The notes beneath the pieces are model-generated. The model was not told the DNA's origin. It ran no database searches and worked only from the letters and a program-made list of their open reading frames with translations. This document shows, piece by piece, positions 1 through 12,407 of a stretch of DNA of 64,000 nucleotides (position 1 is its first letter; each line of letters starts with the position of its first letter). The DNA lies in NCBI GenBank assembly GCA_020466095.1, contig CM035808.1, positions 23,574,296 through 23,638,295 on the forward strand, read 5' to 3'. Source of the DNA: Chlorops oryzae. Taxonomy: Eukaryota; Arthropoda; Insecta; Diptera; Chloropidae. A program made the translations under genes and the position numbers.

Positions 1-368
1 TGTCCGTGTTTAGGAGACTTTTGTCGCGACATCTCGTAGTTTGAGGAACGTCTGGCGAATGGGAGAGGGTTTTTGTCCTTCGCACCGCCCTTACGTTTCC
101 CACCCGCAAACTTAGAGTTGCCCCGGCAAAAGTTTTCTAATCTGAAGACGGATTTACTAAACACATGGGGAAGTGAATAGGTATAAGAGGGATCGAGAAT
201 TACTGGGAAATTTTGAAAGGTCATATTCTCCGTTCTAGCTTTACAGAAGCAGCCATGTGTTCCAAACTCCTGATGAAATGCCGCTTGTGATTCAAAGAAA
301 GAAAAAGATTCTAGCTACGGTATATTTTTTCAAAGGGACGTGCCCACGCGTGGTACTTTGAGAGTTGT
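1..368. repeat. Direct repeat, copy 1 (about 368 bp)
   Basis: This stretch recurs at 2958-3325 in the same orientation with only scattered substitutions. The match ends at the shared string ACTTTGAGAGTTGT, after which the two copies diverge. The left limit may lie before the window. The arrangement, two direct copies about 2.6 kb apart, resembles the LTRs of a retrotransposon, but no primer-binding site or retroviral-type coding region is visible between them. It could equally be a dispersed repeat that inserted twice. Confidence 0.7.
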
Positions 369-494
369 TCCTTCGCAAAGCTGTCATGCGTAACAATGTC
401 ACCTATATATTTTCTAGCAGGAGATATTTTTCTACTGGGTCTTTTCAGAAAAGAAGCCCGTCAAATTGGGCTGCTGAGTTCAAATTACACAAAA

Positions 495-843
495 AATAAC
501 AAGCAAAGGTGTTATAGTCAAGCGAGCCTGACAATACCATACTCTGTTGCCATTTTAGGGTGATGTCCCCTAAATTAAAAGATATATGTATATGATTTTT
601 TTTGGAGTCTTAAAGCAGAAAAGTGGCCAGGGAAATTTGTATGGGACCTTAAGGGACCAAGTTTTTGATTTTAGAAAATTTCAAAATTAAATTTTGCAGG
701 ATTTTGGCCATTTTTCGAGACATTCAAACTGGAAATAGTTATACCATAGTCGAAAAAATAAAGGGTTCGCTGAATATGTTTGGATATTTTTTTACACACA
801 ACCAAACAAACGCAATATACCCTCGACAAAGAGTGTTTCGGAT
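495..843 (-). mobile_element. Helentron/DINE (mini-me)-like element, short copy
   Basis: Read on the minus strand, the element begins near 843 with GTCGAGGGTATATTGCGTTT and ends near 495 with a GTCAGGCTCGCTTGACTATA-like hairpin, CACCTTTGCTTGTT. Both ends match those of the complete copy at 58594-59467. The middle is deleted, leaving about 350 bp of an element that is about 870 bp elsewhere. Confidence 0.6.
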
Positions 844-1056
844 ATATAAAACTTGGAACAAATCAATATTATTTTTGGAATGGACTGGAATTCTTCTAAG
901 TTTAAAGAACAAAGTAAAAGAATTTAAGAATTTATTTTGGTTGGGCCCTTAATTATTCGCGAATGTGATGTTCCTTTCTTTTGCCTCTCAAAATAATAAA
1001 TAAAAACTCCCACCATCTGGCATTTCCAGCTTTGAAGGATCTTAAACAGTCCTTAT

Positions 1057-1442
1057 CGTCGGCTTAAAGTGTAAACCTGCTAAGTCCACTTTTAACCGAT
1101 TCTAACTTTTCGATGTCATTCGAAAGAAAAAAGCACACTGCATCGTCAGGCAAAAAAAAATCTTTTTTAATTTCAAATTCTAAATACGGAGAAATTGGTG
1201 ATAAGTAAAACTGCTAAGTCCAACTGTGGTCAAAGTTCACAGCTAACACCAACAAGTGACTCCAAGTAGAGTTTATATAGTGCACAGAATCGAATTTATA
1301 AGAGATTTCATATAGGAACAAAATAAACCATCCATATTTTGGGTCTCCTTCCCAAGCTTGAAGTCTTGAAAAAAAAGTGTTTTTTGTTTACCCTGTAAAG
1401 TTTTGAAGTTGTTAGTTAGCAGGTTTACACTTTAAGCCGACG
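1057..1442. mobile_element. MITE with 27-bp perfect terminal inverted repeats
   Basis: The ends are identical over about 27 bp; the left arm starts CGTCGGCTTAAAGTGTAAAC and the right end is its reverse complement. The flanks are TTAT on both sides, a probable 4-bp target duplication. No coding capacity. Superfamily not assigned. Confidence 0.7.
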
Positions 1443-1635
1443 TTATAGTATTTTTGCATGCTTTTTTAAGCGGCCTTAAATTAATGGAATACCGAGAATA
1501 AAAAAATAAATAAATTTCTACCGTATAATCATCTTGTTCTTTAATACACGCGATGAGAAATCGCGAAAAATTGCTCACCCAAGTGAAAGCCAAAGCCATT
1601 TCACCTTGTAATGCCACAATTTTACTGTGATTCGA

Positions 1636-1730
1636 AGGGTATATTGCGTTTGTGCGGTTGTGTATTACATCCAGAAACATTCGGACAGATGGTCCGAGAT
1701 AGTCCGTTTGTCTGTGTGTCTGTCAATCTG
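1636..1730 (+). mobile_element. 5' fragment of a Helentron/DINE-like element
   Basis: GAAGGGTATATTGCGTTTG followed by GTGTATTACATCCAGAAAC and a short GTCTGTGTGTCTGTC run matches the first part of the complete element at 58594-59467. The first hairpin arm and everything beyond the GTCY tract are missing or unrecognisable. Confidence 0.5.
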
Positions 1731-2957
1731 CATTTTAGTTGAAACACTCAAGACACTTATGAAATTCTGTATACAGGTTGGCGTATACACGACTGAGAAT
1801 ATGTTGGGGAGTAGACCTGAGCTTATTCAAAGGAATTTCAACTTCGAGCTTATATTAAGGCTTCCGATTAGGTTTGGGGAAAGGATTTTGGGGGAAAGCG
1901 GGCATAACAAAGGGGTAATTGAACAGAAGTCGACACATGACCCTTCTTTATGCCAATAAAAATCCTGCGAATATCCCTCACCTATATCACCTTTTCATTG
2001 TATGGCTAATTTGATTTGAGGAAAAGTCACAAAACTTTTTTTCGACCCACTATACCGTAGAGTACTTTCTAATTTCCCTCCTTTGAATACTCATCGCTTC
2101 CAAATCGCCCCCCATCTTACGCATTTCTATATAAAATAACTTAAATCACCCACTTGAGGGAGATCGTGTCCAGATTGGGAACCTCTGATTTATATGAAAC
2201 AGTTCTTCTCACATTCCTGCAGGTATTCAGTTGAGTCGACGATAAACTTGTTTAGATAAGAATATTCCAAAGGCTTGGAAATATCCGGAAAAAAGGAAGT
2301 CCCTAGAGGAGAATTTCTTTACCTGGCTAAACAGGATTTGGGATTATTTATAAGAAGTCTTATCTTTATTCGGTCCATTATCTAATCCCATTGAATTAAA
2401 AATCGCTCGAAAATTGAAGCTCTTTTATTCATAGTTGGAAGCCAAAAAAAAAAACCTCCCAAGATTTGCCAACTAAGAATAGGAGAACTTAGAAAAAAGA
2501 AGCAACGATCAATCAAAAAACATGGCTGTCATGGGTCAAAGAAGTTGTCGATCCAAAACCAATAATCATGAAAAAATTCCAGGATATGAAAGTTTCCTTT
2601 CCGTCATTTTTTCCACGAACTTCTCACGGTTTTTTTTTTTTGAATAAGGATAAATTTCTACCTCCCTGTCGTCTTAATCCGGGAAATGCTGTTTGGTAAA
2701 TAAGGAAACACTTGACTAGTCTTCCGCCACTTGTCCGCTAATGACCGTTTGAAAAAGTTGGGTATTTTTACCTATAGTAGGAATTCCTTTGAAATGTTTT
2801 CGGATAATAGGCCATATATGTCAAACAACAACATTTCGATAACTTCCGAGTGTAGTTATGAAAATAATATATATGTAAATAGGTATTTCGCCCAGACACT
2901 AAACATTCCCGGAAACTTTTATACGTCGTATTTTTTTCAAGAAAATATTCCTCCCTT

Positions 2958-3325
2958 TGTCCGTGTTTAGGAGACTTTTGTCGCGACATCTCTTAGTTTG
3001 AGCACCGTCTGGCGAATGGGAGAGGGTTTTTGTCCTTCGCACCGCCCTTACGTTTCCCACCTACAAACTTTAAGTTGCCCCGGAAAAAGTTTTCTAATCT
3101 GAAGACGGATTTCCTAAACACACGGGAAAGTGAATAGGTATAAAGGGATCGAGAATTATTGGGAAATTTTTAAAGGTCACATTCTCCGTTCTAGCTTTAC
3201 AGAAGCATCCATGTGTTCCAAACTCCTGATGAAATGCCGCTTGTGATTCAAAGAAAGAAAAAGATTCTAGCTACAGTATATTTTTTTCAAAGGGACGTGC
3301 CCACGCGTGGTACTTTGAGAGTTGT
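2958..3325. repeat. Direct repeat, copy 2
   Basis: Same sequence and orientation as 1-368. The sharp right break after GAGAGTTGT, and the left break at TGTCCGTGTTTAGG, define the unit. The DNA between the copies (369-2957) includes the two elements listed above and otherwise AT-rich sequence with no convincing gene. Confidence 0.7.
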
Positions 3326-3329
3326 AACT

Positions 3330-4700
3330 TATACCTATATATGTATGTATAAGTACAATGAAAGCTTCCACGCCAGGAATATCTATTATGTCCTTCAAAA
3401 AATACAAGTGCATAGCAAAGGCATAAAAGAAAATAAAATAAATCATTTCATTTGAATTTGCTCCACTCAACGAAATCTAACAATAAGAAAATAAAATGCA
3501 GGTATTTAAAAAGTATGACTCAGCTCTCCCACGTCGAGTTGTCTTTCCCTCTAAGCTTTGATGATGATTTGAGAAATGTCAGATTAAGGTTAAATTGTGT
3601 TAAGATGATTTCATAATCTAAAAAAAATATCTTCCTCTCAACTTAATGATTTGGTCCATCACGATCTTTCGCTGATATATGAAGGACATACATATGTATG
3701 TATATGTTTGAAGAAGGGTCCCGTCATTAAGTACGTTCTATTAGCTTGAGACTTGAAGAACGAGCTTGACCCCACAATTGAGCCTAATTCCTTTGGCTTA
3801 ATAAAAGTTCTTTGTGAGCGAAAAAATGAAAATTCAACCGCCAGTTTAATCGGATTCAACTTCATTCTGTTTCCTTCGACCTCTTCGCATGGCAGTTGCG
3901 GATCCAGGCGTCAGTTTAAGGAGTATGGGACATAATAGTATAAAAGCGACAATATATTGGGTCCAGGCGGAAGTCACAGACAAAGACTTGGTTATCAATT
4001 TTTTTTTTTTTTTTGGTTTGATCCTTTGATTTGGAAAAGGGGGATCTGTGATTGTCTGAATTCCTGTCCCTACTGGATCCGCGCCTTATGTCGGGTAAAC
4101 GGAGGTACATGAGTTGGTTAAGTAAGTTATTTAGTGGTATGATTTTTCAGACAGAATAAAACACAGCTGTTGACTTGATAGAAGTATGAAGAGGAAAAAT
4201 GTAGTAAGCAAGCTTTCAAAAAAAAATTTCAAAAATTTTCTTATAGGTATTATCAATACACTCCCTTCGCAACATGTTCTTCCCACCGATAAAAGCGATC
4301 TTAAGTTGACGTAGGGATACCATTAGGGTTGAACCTTGGGCAAGCCAATTGATCCGTTCGTTCTCATCACTTTTACTGAATTTTGAAAGCAATTTTCAAT
4401 GCCCACGCAGGATGGCCCCAACGACAAAAACATCCATCACTGTTCTCTGAGTGACGCAATTCGTGAAAGTTCCAGTGCAACCATACTCATACATACATAC
4501 ATGTACATGTATGTACATATGAATGTATTTATAAATCTATATCTATGGACTCATTTTACATTCAGCCTTTTTTTAAATGCCATTTCGCCCACAAGGTCCC
4601 CCCACTGACATTGACCGAGCAATCAATAAAAAAAATGCTTTACTCCGAATACAAAATGTCCGGTCAGGCCACGTGCACCTTTTTAGTCAGCTAGATGAAA
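3330..4700. other. Intergenic DNA, nothing recognised
   Basis: AT-rich single-copy-looking sequence with short CATA/TGTA microsatellites (for example 3691-3706 and 4489-4520) and a poly-T run near 4000. Reading frames are short and lack conserved-looking sequence. Confidence 0.6.
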
Positions 4701-7200
4701 AGGCAACAGCGCAAAATGGCAAAACGATGAATCATTCATCAATGTTGCCAGCGCACGGAACAACAAAATGTTTTCACTCGAACGCTGAAACTAACTTTGC
4801 GTAAAAATTTCACGCTCTCACGACGCAATCGAAGTAAATTGTAAAAATTGTATGAGAAAAAAGGCAAAACTGAACAAAGAAAACCTTGCGAAAAGCGCAA
4901 TATAAAAATACATTCATACATACAAACATACATACAATATACATAGGTATATAAAAATTCCATTGAATTGATCGCATTTCCTTGCGCCATATTGCGAAAG
5001 ACTCCCGACATTATCATGAGCAATCGTCTTTCAATGATTTCACAATTAAATTTTCTTGATTGCAAAATTCTCTTTAAGTTCTTCTTTATTATTCTTCTGC
5101 CTCTGTATTCAGTCATTCGTTCGTTAGTTTTGCTCGCTCGTATATTTCTTCGTTTTTCGGATTTTTCTTTCTTATTTTTGTGGTTTTTTTTTTTGCTTTT
5201 TGATTTCATTTTATTCGTTGAAATAAACGACGACTGACTTTCCATGATTAGCAAAACAAACGACGCTGACTTTGCCTTACGACGCTGCTACATACGTAAG
5301 CAATGCCAACGAAGGCTACAAAATCAATTATACACACCTCGAGCCGACGCCAAAAATTCGAAATGGCGGCCAGAAATGTAAATTCCAACGAAAAAGAAAA
5401 ATACAAAAAAATAAATAAAAACAGATATGTACATATCTATCATCCACAACAGCGACTACTTATCGTACGTAGCCTCTTGAATGAAGAACCCAAAAGCAAA
5501 AACAACAAAATATCAAAAGGCAAAGCAACATTCGGAGCAAAGAACGCATACAATGAATACATACATACATACATACATCATGCTCACACGTTCAAATGTT
5601 CACAAGAATACCAACAATCCAACAGCAGCCACAACAACAACGCAAACGACAACGGCGACGGCAACAACAATGCACATCTGCAGCTGCTGCAACATGCGCC
5701 GCGCTGCACGTCCATCGTGCTGTGCTGCATTGCACTGAAGAACACTGAGCAGCAATCATCGAATGAAACAAACACGTTTTCCACTAAAAACAACAATAAT
5801 ACGAACAACAACAACATACTTACAAATAACGAGCAAAGTATACTCGTTAATATTATGCCTTCGTAGTCTTTCTGCACGAAGAACTAACGAAAAGTCACAC
5901 AAAAGACTCAAACTAGGCGAAAAAAGATTTTGCGAAAACACGTCACCAAAGAACGAAAAAACAAAAATACAAATTTTCAAACCCTTTTTTCAACCCTAAT
6001 ACTTTAAGTTGACACCTATTTTTTGGTACTAAAATACGCGAAAAATAATATATTTTCAATATTTTATAAGAAAGTTCCAACTTTCGATAGCGAAAATATT
6101 GAAAAAAGGATTTGAAATGCACACATTTTAATTGCCATCGATAAGAATTTCAATATGGCAGCAAGACGACGTCACGTCACGTCTGCCCAATTTGTAGAGG
6201 CAGACGAAAAACAAACAGAAACAAATGAGAGCGCAAAAACACATTAACGAAAAGAGAATGGAGTGGGGAGCGTAAAGCGTTACGAGGCGACCACCTAACT
6301 GCGACGTTGCGTCGTCATCGACGTAGGTTTCTGCTTTTCTACTTTCGAGCACATTGTTTGAAGTTACGTTGCGATACGTTGCGTTGCGTTTCCTTATGTT
6401 AAGTTTACATTACGTTACGTTACGTTACGTTACCATAACGTTATGTTATAATGCGGCAAGTAATCGCATTTTTTGGTTACAGCCCTCATGATCATGATGC
6501 TTTGCCTCATTTTGTCTTGCTCACAACAATCTCTTTCGCTCTCTCGAGCGCGTCGCTCTCACGAGCTCATCATCATGCTCTTTTGTAATTTAGGAATCTT
6601 TGCTGCTGCTCAATGGTTTTATTTATTTCATAGCTCTCGTTGGTTTTTCTTTTTATCTCGTTTATTTGTATGAATGTATTTGCCTGTTTTCTGTTGTCTC
6701 TTCTCTCCTTTTATGTTGTATATTATTTTAACTGCCCTTGTTCTTCTGTTTCCTCTTCTTCTTCTTCTTGTGTGCGCTTAATTGATACCGGAAGTTTTGG
6801 CTTTTATTTTTAATGGCAAATCATTATGATTTTTCATTATCTGTCGTGTTTGATTCTTCTTTCTGTTGCGTTTTCTTGCGATGTCGCGGCCATTTGCTTG
6901 TAATTTTCTAGAAAAAGTTCAATAAAAAACCAATTTTGTATCCCAGTATTATGTACATACATACATATGTATGTATGTATGTATGTTATGAGCCGACACC
7001 GGGAGAAAACAGCTGTGTTCTCTGCTATTCTATTGTAGGGAGTAGGAGTAAATGGCTCCTCTGGTATGTGGTTTTTTTTTTTTACTTTTTATTGATTTTA
7101 TTGCTTTTTCTAATTGCATATGACATGCTTTTTGACATCAACGTGACAAACACCCTCCACAAACCGGTTTCGCTTTGACTTTTGTGTGTACATACATATG
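4700..7200. promoter_or_regulatory. Possible promoter / 5'-exon region, strand unclear
   Basis: This block differs from its surroundings. It carries CAACAA/GCAACAAC-type runs (5610-5680), CG-containing words, an ACGTT-rich array at 6361-6447 and clustered GAGCGA/CTCTCG words. Such composition is common around fly promoters and long 5' untranslated exons. Frames of up to about 190 codons exist here but are low complexity. Which gene it would serve cannot be seen; one reading leftwards out of the window is possible. The assignment is inference. Confidence 0.3.
6361..6447. repeat. ACGTT-rich short tandem array
   Basis: GTTACGTTGCGATACGTTGC is followed by several exact GTTAC units and TAACGTTATGTTATA. 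A similar but not identical ACGTAACG/AACGTGAACG array lies at 28195-28255. Confidence 0.7.
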
Positions 7201-7260
7201 TATGTGCATATGTGTGTATGCATGTATGGATGCATGTACCTATGTACATACATACATATA
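7186..7260. repeat. CATA/TGTA microsatellite
   Basis: Interrupted ATGTATGTATG and ACATACATA runs. Similar tracts occur at 4489-4520, 4914-4948, 5563-5580 and 6949-6985. They are typical of tephritid intergenic DNA. Confidence 0.8.
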
Positions 7261-8120
7261 TTCGAAAGTGAAAGCATTTGATTTGAAAGTCAAATAATGT
7301 CCTTGCGAAAATGTCCAGCTGAGGTGTTTTTATTTACACTCGTGGAGGCGTGCGAACGCTTAAAATTGTATGTACGAAAGAATTTTTAATGGAGACACGC
7401 TTTTTTAAAACGCCCTCTCTTTGAATGTGCGTGCGTTTGCTTCCGGGGAAACTGATGTTAAGTTATGCAAATGTATTTAAGGTACATATGTATTTATGAG
7501 TAATTCAGGATATGACTCATTCCTATGATAAAGACTGTCAGATGATTGCGCGTTCAAATTCATCGTGCTGGGGAAAAAAAATTTTTCGTGTGCAAAAATT
7601 TAACTAATCATCTGGAAATTTTATATGTACCTACTGTATATATGTACATATGTATGTAAGCTGGGGAAAGCAATGAAGTGGACCCCCGGTAATCCAAAAC
7701 CGGTTTTCCACATCAGTATCGAACTATTGAATTCGTCGGATTATAGAGTGCTGCCTAAGACACCCTAGAGCCCGTAATTTTTTACAAAAGAGTACCTTTT
7801 AACCTGCCAATTTACAAAATCAATTGTCAATATGTTATCCTTTTTTAATTAATTGACATATGTATGTATGTAGTTATGGGTAGTTCAACACACAACGATT
7901 CTACAGGTTACACCCGTCACAGTTATTCTGAGCAGAAATGAGGTAATTTCATTTCTTTACTGTTGCTAAAAGTTTTTAAAATTTTTAAATCCTTGATAAT
8001 CATAATCATTTTTGTCAGTAGTAATCTTTCTGTTGTGGGAAAGTTTCTATCAATAAAAGAAGATGATGATTCTGATATTTAGTCATTATCATTGAAAAAC
8101 CCAAACTGCTCTTGGGTGAT
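7260..8120. other. Intergenic DNA, nothing recognised
   Basis: AT-rich sequence with short microsatellites at 7620-7660 and 7855-7872. No gene or element boundary is visible. Confidence 0.5.
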
Positions 8121-8277
8121 TATATGGGCAATTCCATAAATCCGGGCCCACCTGTGACACTTATTTTTTAGGTTTTAGCTCATTTTAAAGAAGAAAAAGG
8201 ACGTGATTTAAAAAAATTTTAGTTTTTGAAAGCCTTTAAACATACATAGGCACCGTTTCTCGTGGAATTGCCCATAT
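8121..8277. mobile_element. Small MITE (157 bp) with 16-bp perfect inverted ends
   Basis: Both ends read TATATGGGCAATTCCA inward. The interior is AT-rich with no coding potential. The ends contain TA, so a TA-targeting Tc1/mariner origin is possible but not shown. Confidence 0.6.
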
Positions 8278-8559
8278 ACAAAAGGGCTGGTCGATTTGTA
8301 GGGGACCGAAAAAACATAAAAATCGCATATATGCGGAAAAGAATCGACGGGAAATGCCAAGAAAATTTCCCCAAGAAGCTATGGATCTGAAATGGATTTT
8401 TTTCCAGCACGACTTTTTGATTTCGATACGCTAGAATCCTTTATTTTGTGAGGTTTGATGGGGTGGAGGAAAATGTCTCCTTATCGGGGTCAAAAATGGA
8501 TGTTAAGGAGAAAAAATCTACTAAAAGCTACACAACTGACTCTGAGTCAGTCCTAGAAG

Positions 8560-9660
8560 GATAAAATGTAACACCGACCAGCCTTAATTTTCACCCCCGA
8601 AATTTTCTCCCAACATACCTACCCCCTAACTCCCCTCCTTAAGGGGACTCCCATACAAAAACTATATTTTTTATGAATTTTTCCCCACCGACCTAACTAG
8701 CCCCAGGGTGCCCCTTGTGGAGTTAAGTGTATGACCGGCTCCCATTATTTTATTACCCCCAATAATTTTTTAGAACTTACCCAGCCTCTATCTTCAATAT
8801 TTAAGGTCGTCCCCATACAAATTTTTAAATTATTGAATAAATTTTTTATGAATTATGAAGAAAAAATCAACGGACACCTTAACAACTGCCCCAAGTCGCT
8901 CGTAGAGGGGTGAAAAGTAAGACCAACCCCCATTGATTTTTCCCCCCAACATTTTTCTCGACCCTATATATTCCCTATCCTCCTCCCCTTAGGGGGTGGT
9001 CGTACAAAAATCGAACTAGTATATGGAAAAAAGTATGTGGAAAAAACTGGGTTAAAGTTAGTTTCATTAAAATTTTAAACTCAAAGTGCAACTCTTTGAC
9101 GCGATGGTTAATGCTACTTAGTAGAAAATAGATTTTCCTTTCTTTTAAGCCATAAAACATCAAAATCGGTGTAGACTGTGCCGAACTGGGACTACTTTTA
9201 GTAAAACTTTTTGGATATTGAAAAGATACTTACACTTGGAAGATCTTGAGTGTCGCGGGAACAAGATAAAACATACTTTCTATGCATATTCGAAAAGAAA
9301 TACAAAATTATCTTTCAAACAAGCCGAGCCTAGTATGAATGATATTGGATTACTTTTTGTTATATTTTAATAATATATAAGAATTATTACCATTTTTAAA
9401 CTGAATTTTGGGTTCCTTCTCCTAACAGGCCATTACCATATTATCAAAAAAATTTAAGACATTAATTTCTGTTTGATTTTTAGAGACTATAATCATTAAA
9501 ATCGGTTAGCGTCTTCCATTCATAAACTTATAGTCAAAACAAATATTTTTTGATATATTTCACGTTTGTTTCTGAAGTCTTTTCTATGTCTCTCTTGCTC
9601 TGTATGCATGCAAAGACTTAGGACAAGAACGTGAAAACATTCATCATCCTATCTGAAGTT
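8560..9660. mobile_element. Repeat family member A: about 165-bp internal tandem units plus hairpin
   Basis: About three degenerate tandem units, starting near 8572, 8730 and 8919, each contain GACC(A/G)(A/G)CCCCCATT-like and CTCCCCTCCTTAGGGG-like words. They are followed by a palindromic module near 9540-9640 (CACGTTTGTTTCTGAAGTCT and its complement). The same order occurs at 51410-52400 inside the bounded element 50971-52685, so this is probably a degraded relative. Its outer boundaries are not resolved. Confidence 0.6.
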
Positions 9661-9880
9661 CACCTTCTTCGCACTACTTCAGCAAAATAACTTAATATCT
9701 TGATATCCACCGTCCAGGGGGGAGGGTTGACTGCCCTTACCTTCACCCTTAAATGTTGATTCCTCAATATAAATTGCAAAAGAGGTTTTGAAAAGCAACA
9801 AGAAGTGGAACAAGAGATCCTTCATTGTTTTTCAGAACATATACATATATATTGGAGTCTTGTGCTACCAAGAGACACTC

Positions 9881-10408
9881 AGGGTCATAGACTTCAACCT
9901 AGTTAAAGCTTTTTGATGATTTAAACTTTTAAATGATAGTCTTCAGGGGAGTTTAAGCCAGGTTTATTAATTTTATAAGGACATTTTTAAAAAATACAAA
10001 TATAGCAGTGGTATTTGATTGAGTTAAGCTGGCATGAATATTTTCGAAAATTTAAACTTTCGAAGTCCTTAAACCGAGTTGAAGAATACGACCCCCAATC
10101 GACAAAAAATGAGTTAAAAGAAATGATAAAACGCCGTCGAAATCTTCAAGATCAGGTCCTTGAGACCTTTTTTTTTAATTTTTAGGGTCGTAGTTTTCAA
10201 CTCGGTTCAATAACTTTGAAAGTAAAAATTTTCGAGCATATCCTCTTAGTCTTCATGCCAGTTGAACTCAGTGCAAATCCTTGCTATATTCGAACTTTTC
10301 AAACATTTTCATATAAAATTAATGAGCCTGGTTCAAACTCTCCTGAAGACTATCATTTGAAAGTTTGAACCTTTAACAAGTTTTAGCTGGGTTAAAGACT
10401 ATGAGCCT
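9881..10408. mobile_element. Degenerate fold-back element (about 530 bp)
   Basis: A long imperfect inverted repeat with arms of about 240 bp centred near 10150. The outer words are GGTCATAGACTTCAACCTAG on the left and the complement of CTCATAGTCTTTAACCCAGC on the right; ATGATAGTCTTCAGG occurs in both arms. Divergence between arms is clearly higher than in the repeat at 21544-22548, so this one is older. Confidence 0.7.
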
Positions 10409-10965
10409 AAAAGTCTTAAAAATAATAATATTTAATGACGTTTTTTTCGTATTTATTGCAAACAATAATTCAATTTTAGGAAATGTTTAAATGATTTTTT
10501 ATTCATTTGTCAAAGATTTTGAGAACATTTTTCATATGTATTATTTAAATACCTATTTTAACTGATTTTTTTGTCGCTTTTTGGGGATTTTTTTCCGAGT
10601 CCGACTTAAAAAAAAAACCATTGCGGGGACGATGGACAACTAAAAAGTCACACGTACCTATGAATGAAAACAGTTCGAATTGAATTTTCATCAACTTCGA
10701 ATTCAATTTCAATGAAAGCGGGATAGTCACGTCCGTAAGCGGAAAAGAATGGTGACGTTTATCATCTAAAGTTTTCATTTGGAAGAAACGATTTGAAATT
10801 CCCGATTTCAACTCCCAGTTCTGTGATAACAGAAGCAAATCCTGACGAATTGGAAATCCCTCAAGGCAGCCGAGGATGCAATGGAGTGAATCGAGGCATT
10901 TTACTTAAAATAAGTAAAGTAGAAGTTTTGAATTGGCCTAATATTCTACACCAGCGTGTATGGGT

Positions 10966-11227
10966 AGATATCGCACATGTGCTTCAATAGTGTCACAACT
11001 CAAAATTTTTCAAATTGAAGTTAATGCAAGGAATATGATCACAGGTCACCTGTCTACCTAATCGCACACTCATAGTTGTGTTTTTGTTATTTCAAATCGG
11101 AACAAAAAACAATTTTGTCAGTCTCTTCGTCATACAAATGCACCTAGACTGCATCGAATAAACTGGGTTTTTTTTTTTTAATTTTCAATTTTAAGTTGTG
11201 GCACTATTGAGCATATGCGCGATATCT
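10966..11227. mobile_element. MITE of the GACACAACTCAAAAT family, copy 1
   Basis: Inverted ends: left AGATATCGCACATGTGCTTC then AATAGTGTCACAACTCAAAA; right, inverted, AGATATCGCGCATATGCTCA then ATAGTGCCACAACTTAAAAT. The inner word is shared with the elements at 26798-26940 and 45890-46378. Confidence 0.65.
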
Positions 11228-11764
11228 TCTTTTCCTTTTGGTTTTTCCTCCTTTATTAATAGTAACTAATAGCAGGGGAGCCCAAGAGAGGGTTTTTTGA
11301 TGTCATTCTGGTGCATCAGATTAATGTGTGGGGGACAATTTCACTTCAAAGGTTTTCTCTATCAAATCTCAGGGCCTTAATAAAGGGTCGTATTTGTGGG
11401 ACACCAAATCACACTACTGAAAAAAAAAAAATCAATACCGTGAAATAGTCGAGCACGTCGAATTAAGGACTTACGTTTTAATTACATGCTGAAGTGTGTA
11501 CATCATCAATCTGACAATTTTTCCGTGACGGCAAGTATAAGCTCTCTTATGACACGCAATCAGCAAGTTGACTCAAAAATGATCCCTTGCCCACAGGCTT
11601 TTAAAAATTTCTTGCTCAAATTTTATTGAAATTTTTAAACGTGCATAACAATTAAATTTTGCAGTTTTTAAGTCCTGATTACTGATTAAGGTCATACAGA
11701 TTCCGTCAAGGATAACATATCGAAGGACCACCAAAAAATAATTAAAATAACAAAAGACGGGAAA

Positions 11765-11985
11765 ATTTATATATATATTTAAGGAGTCCGAGCCCTCATA
11801 AAGAACTCCTTTAAGAGTCTTGAAAAGCGTGTTTCTGTTCTTTCGAAAGTCGTCCTATAAGAGTCCGAAATCATATACCGAAGGAGCCCATATTAGAGTC
11901 ACATATAACTCCTTCCGCACTCATATCTGACTCTTATTTCCTTCCGCTTTCATATTAAGGAGTTTAAAAATACTCAAAAGGGGAT
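11765..11985. repeat. GAGTCC/GGAGTC short-motif cluster
   Basis: About ten copies of AGGAGTC, GAGTCC, ACTCCTT and related words occur in both orientations over 200 bp. The look resembles the interiors of the motif-packed elements at 22863-23971 and 56290-57259, but no matching terminal sequence was found here. Confidence 0.5.
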
Positions 11986-12407
11986 GCCATGGTCCGCCTT
12001 TAAGATGGATGAAATATGATTAGCTATCAAAGTACTCCGAAGTAAAAGTATACGTACTTGTGTAAACAAAATTTGCCTATTGCTTTGGTTGCTCAAAGTA
12101 TGCCGCACGGATTTGTGACTTTGAGATGAAGCCATGAGTCTAAATCCTCTTTTTCTTGATTCCTTAAGCGGGCATATTGACTTCAATTGGTATAAGTTTA
12201 GAATTCCAATGAATTTTGAACCTACAAGTGCTTCTTTCAGGTCCTTTCGGACATGAAGAAGAATGCTATAGAAGAGAAATAACTATTCCGTATTTAGACT
12301 CCATCTTAGCTTTTTTAACGAACAGATTTTCTTGAATTGGCCAGCCCCTTTCATCCTAGCCTGGATAAGCGCATGCGCAACCCAACAGTCTTGACTCATA
12401 ACGATTA

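Noticed and set aside
1..3325. Calling the 368-bp direct repeats LTRs
   Set aside because: No primer-binding site, polypurine tract or retroelement coding sequence between them, and the interior holds unrelated small elements.
4739..5254. 171-codon minus-strand frame rich in Lys/Arg
   Set aside because: Low complexity, crosses a CATA microsatellite, and its antisense is equally open. Nothing protein-like beyond composition.
5303..5866. 187-codon plus-strand frame with Asn runs
   Set aside because: Its length comes from AAC/ACA repeats and CATA repeats. Looks like untranslated or promoter DNA.
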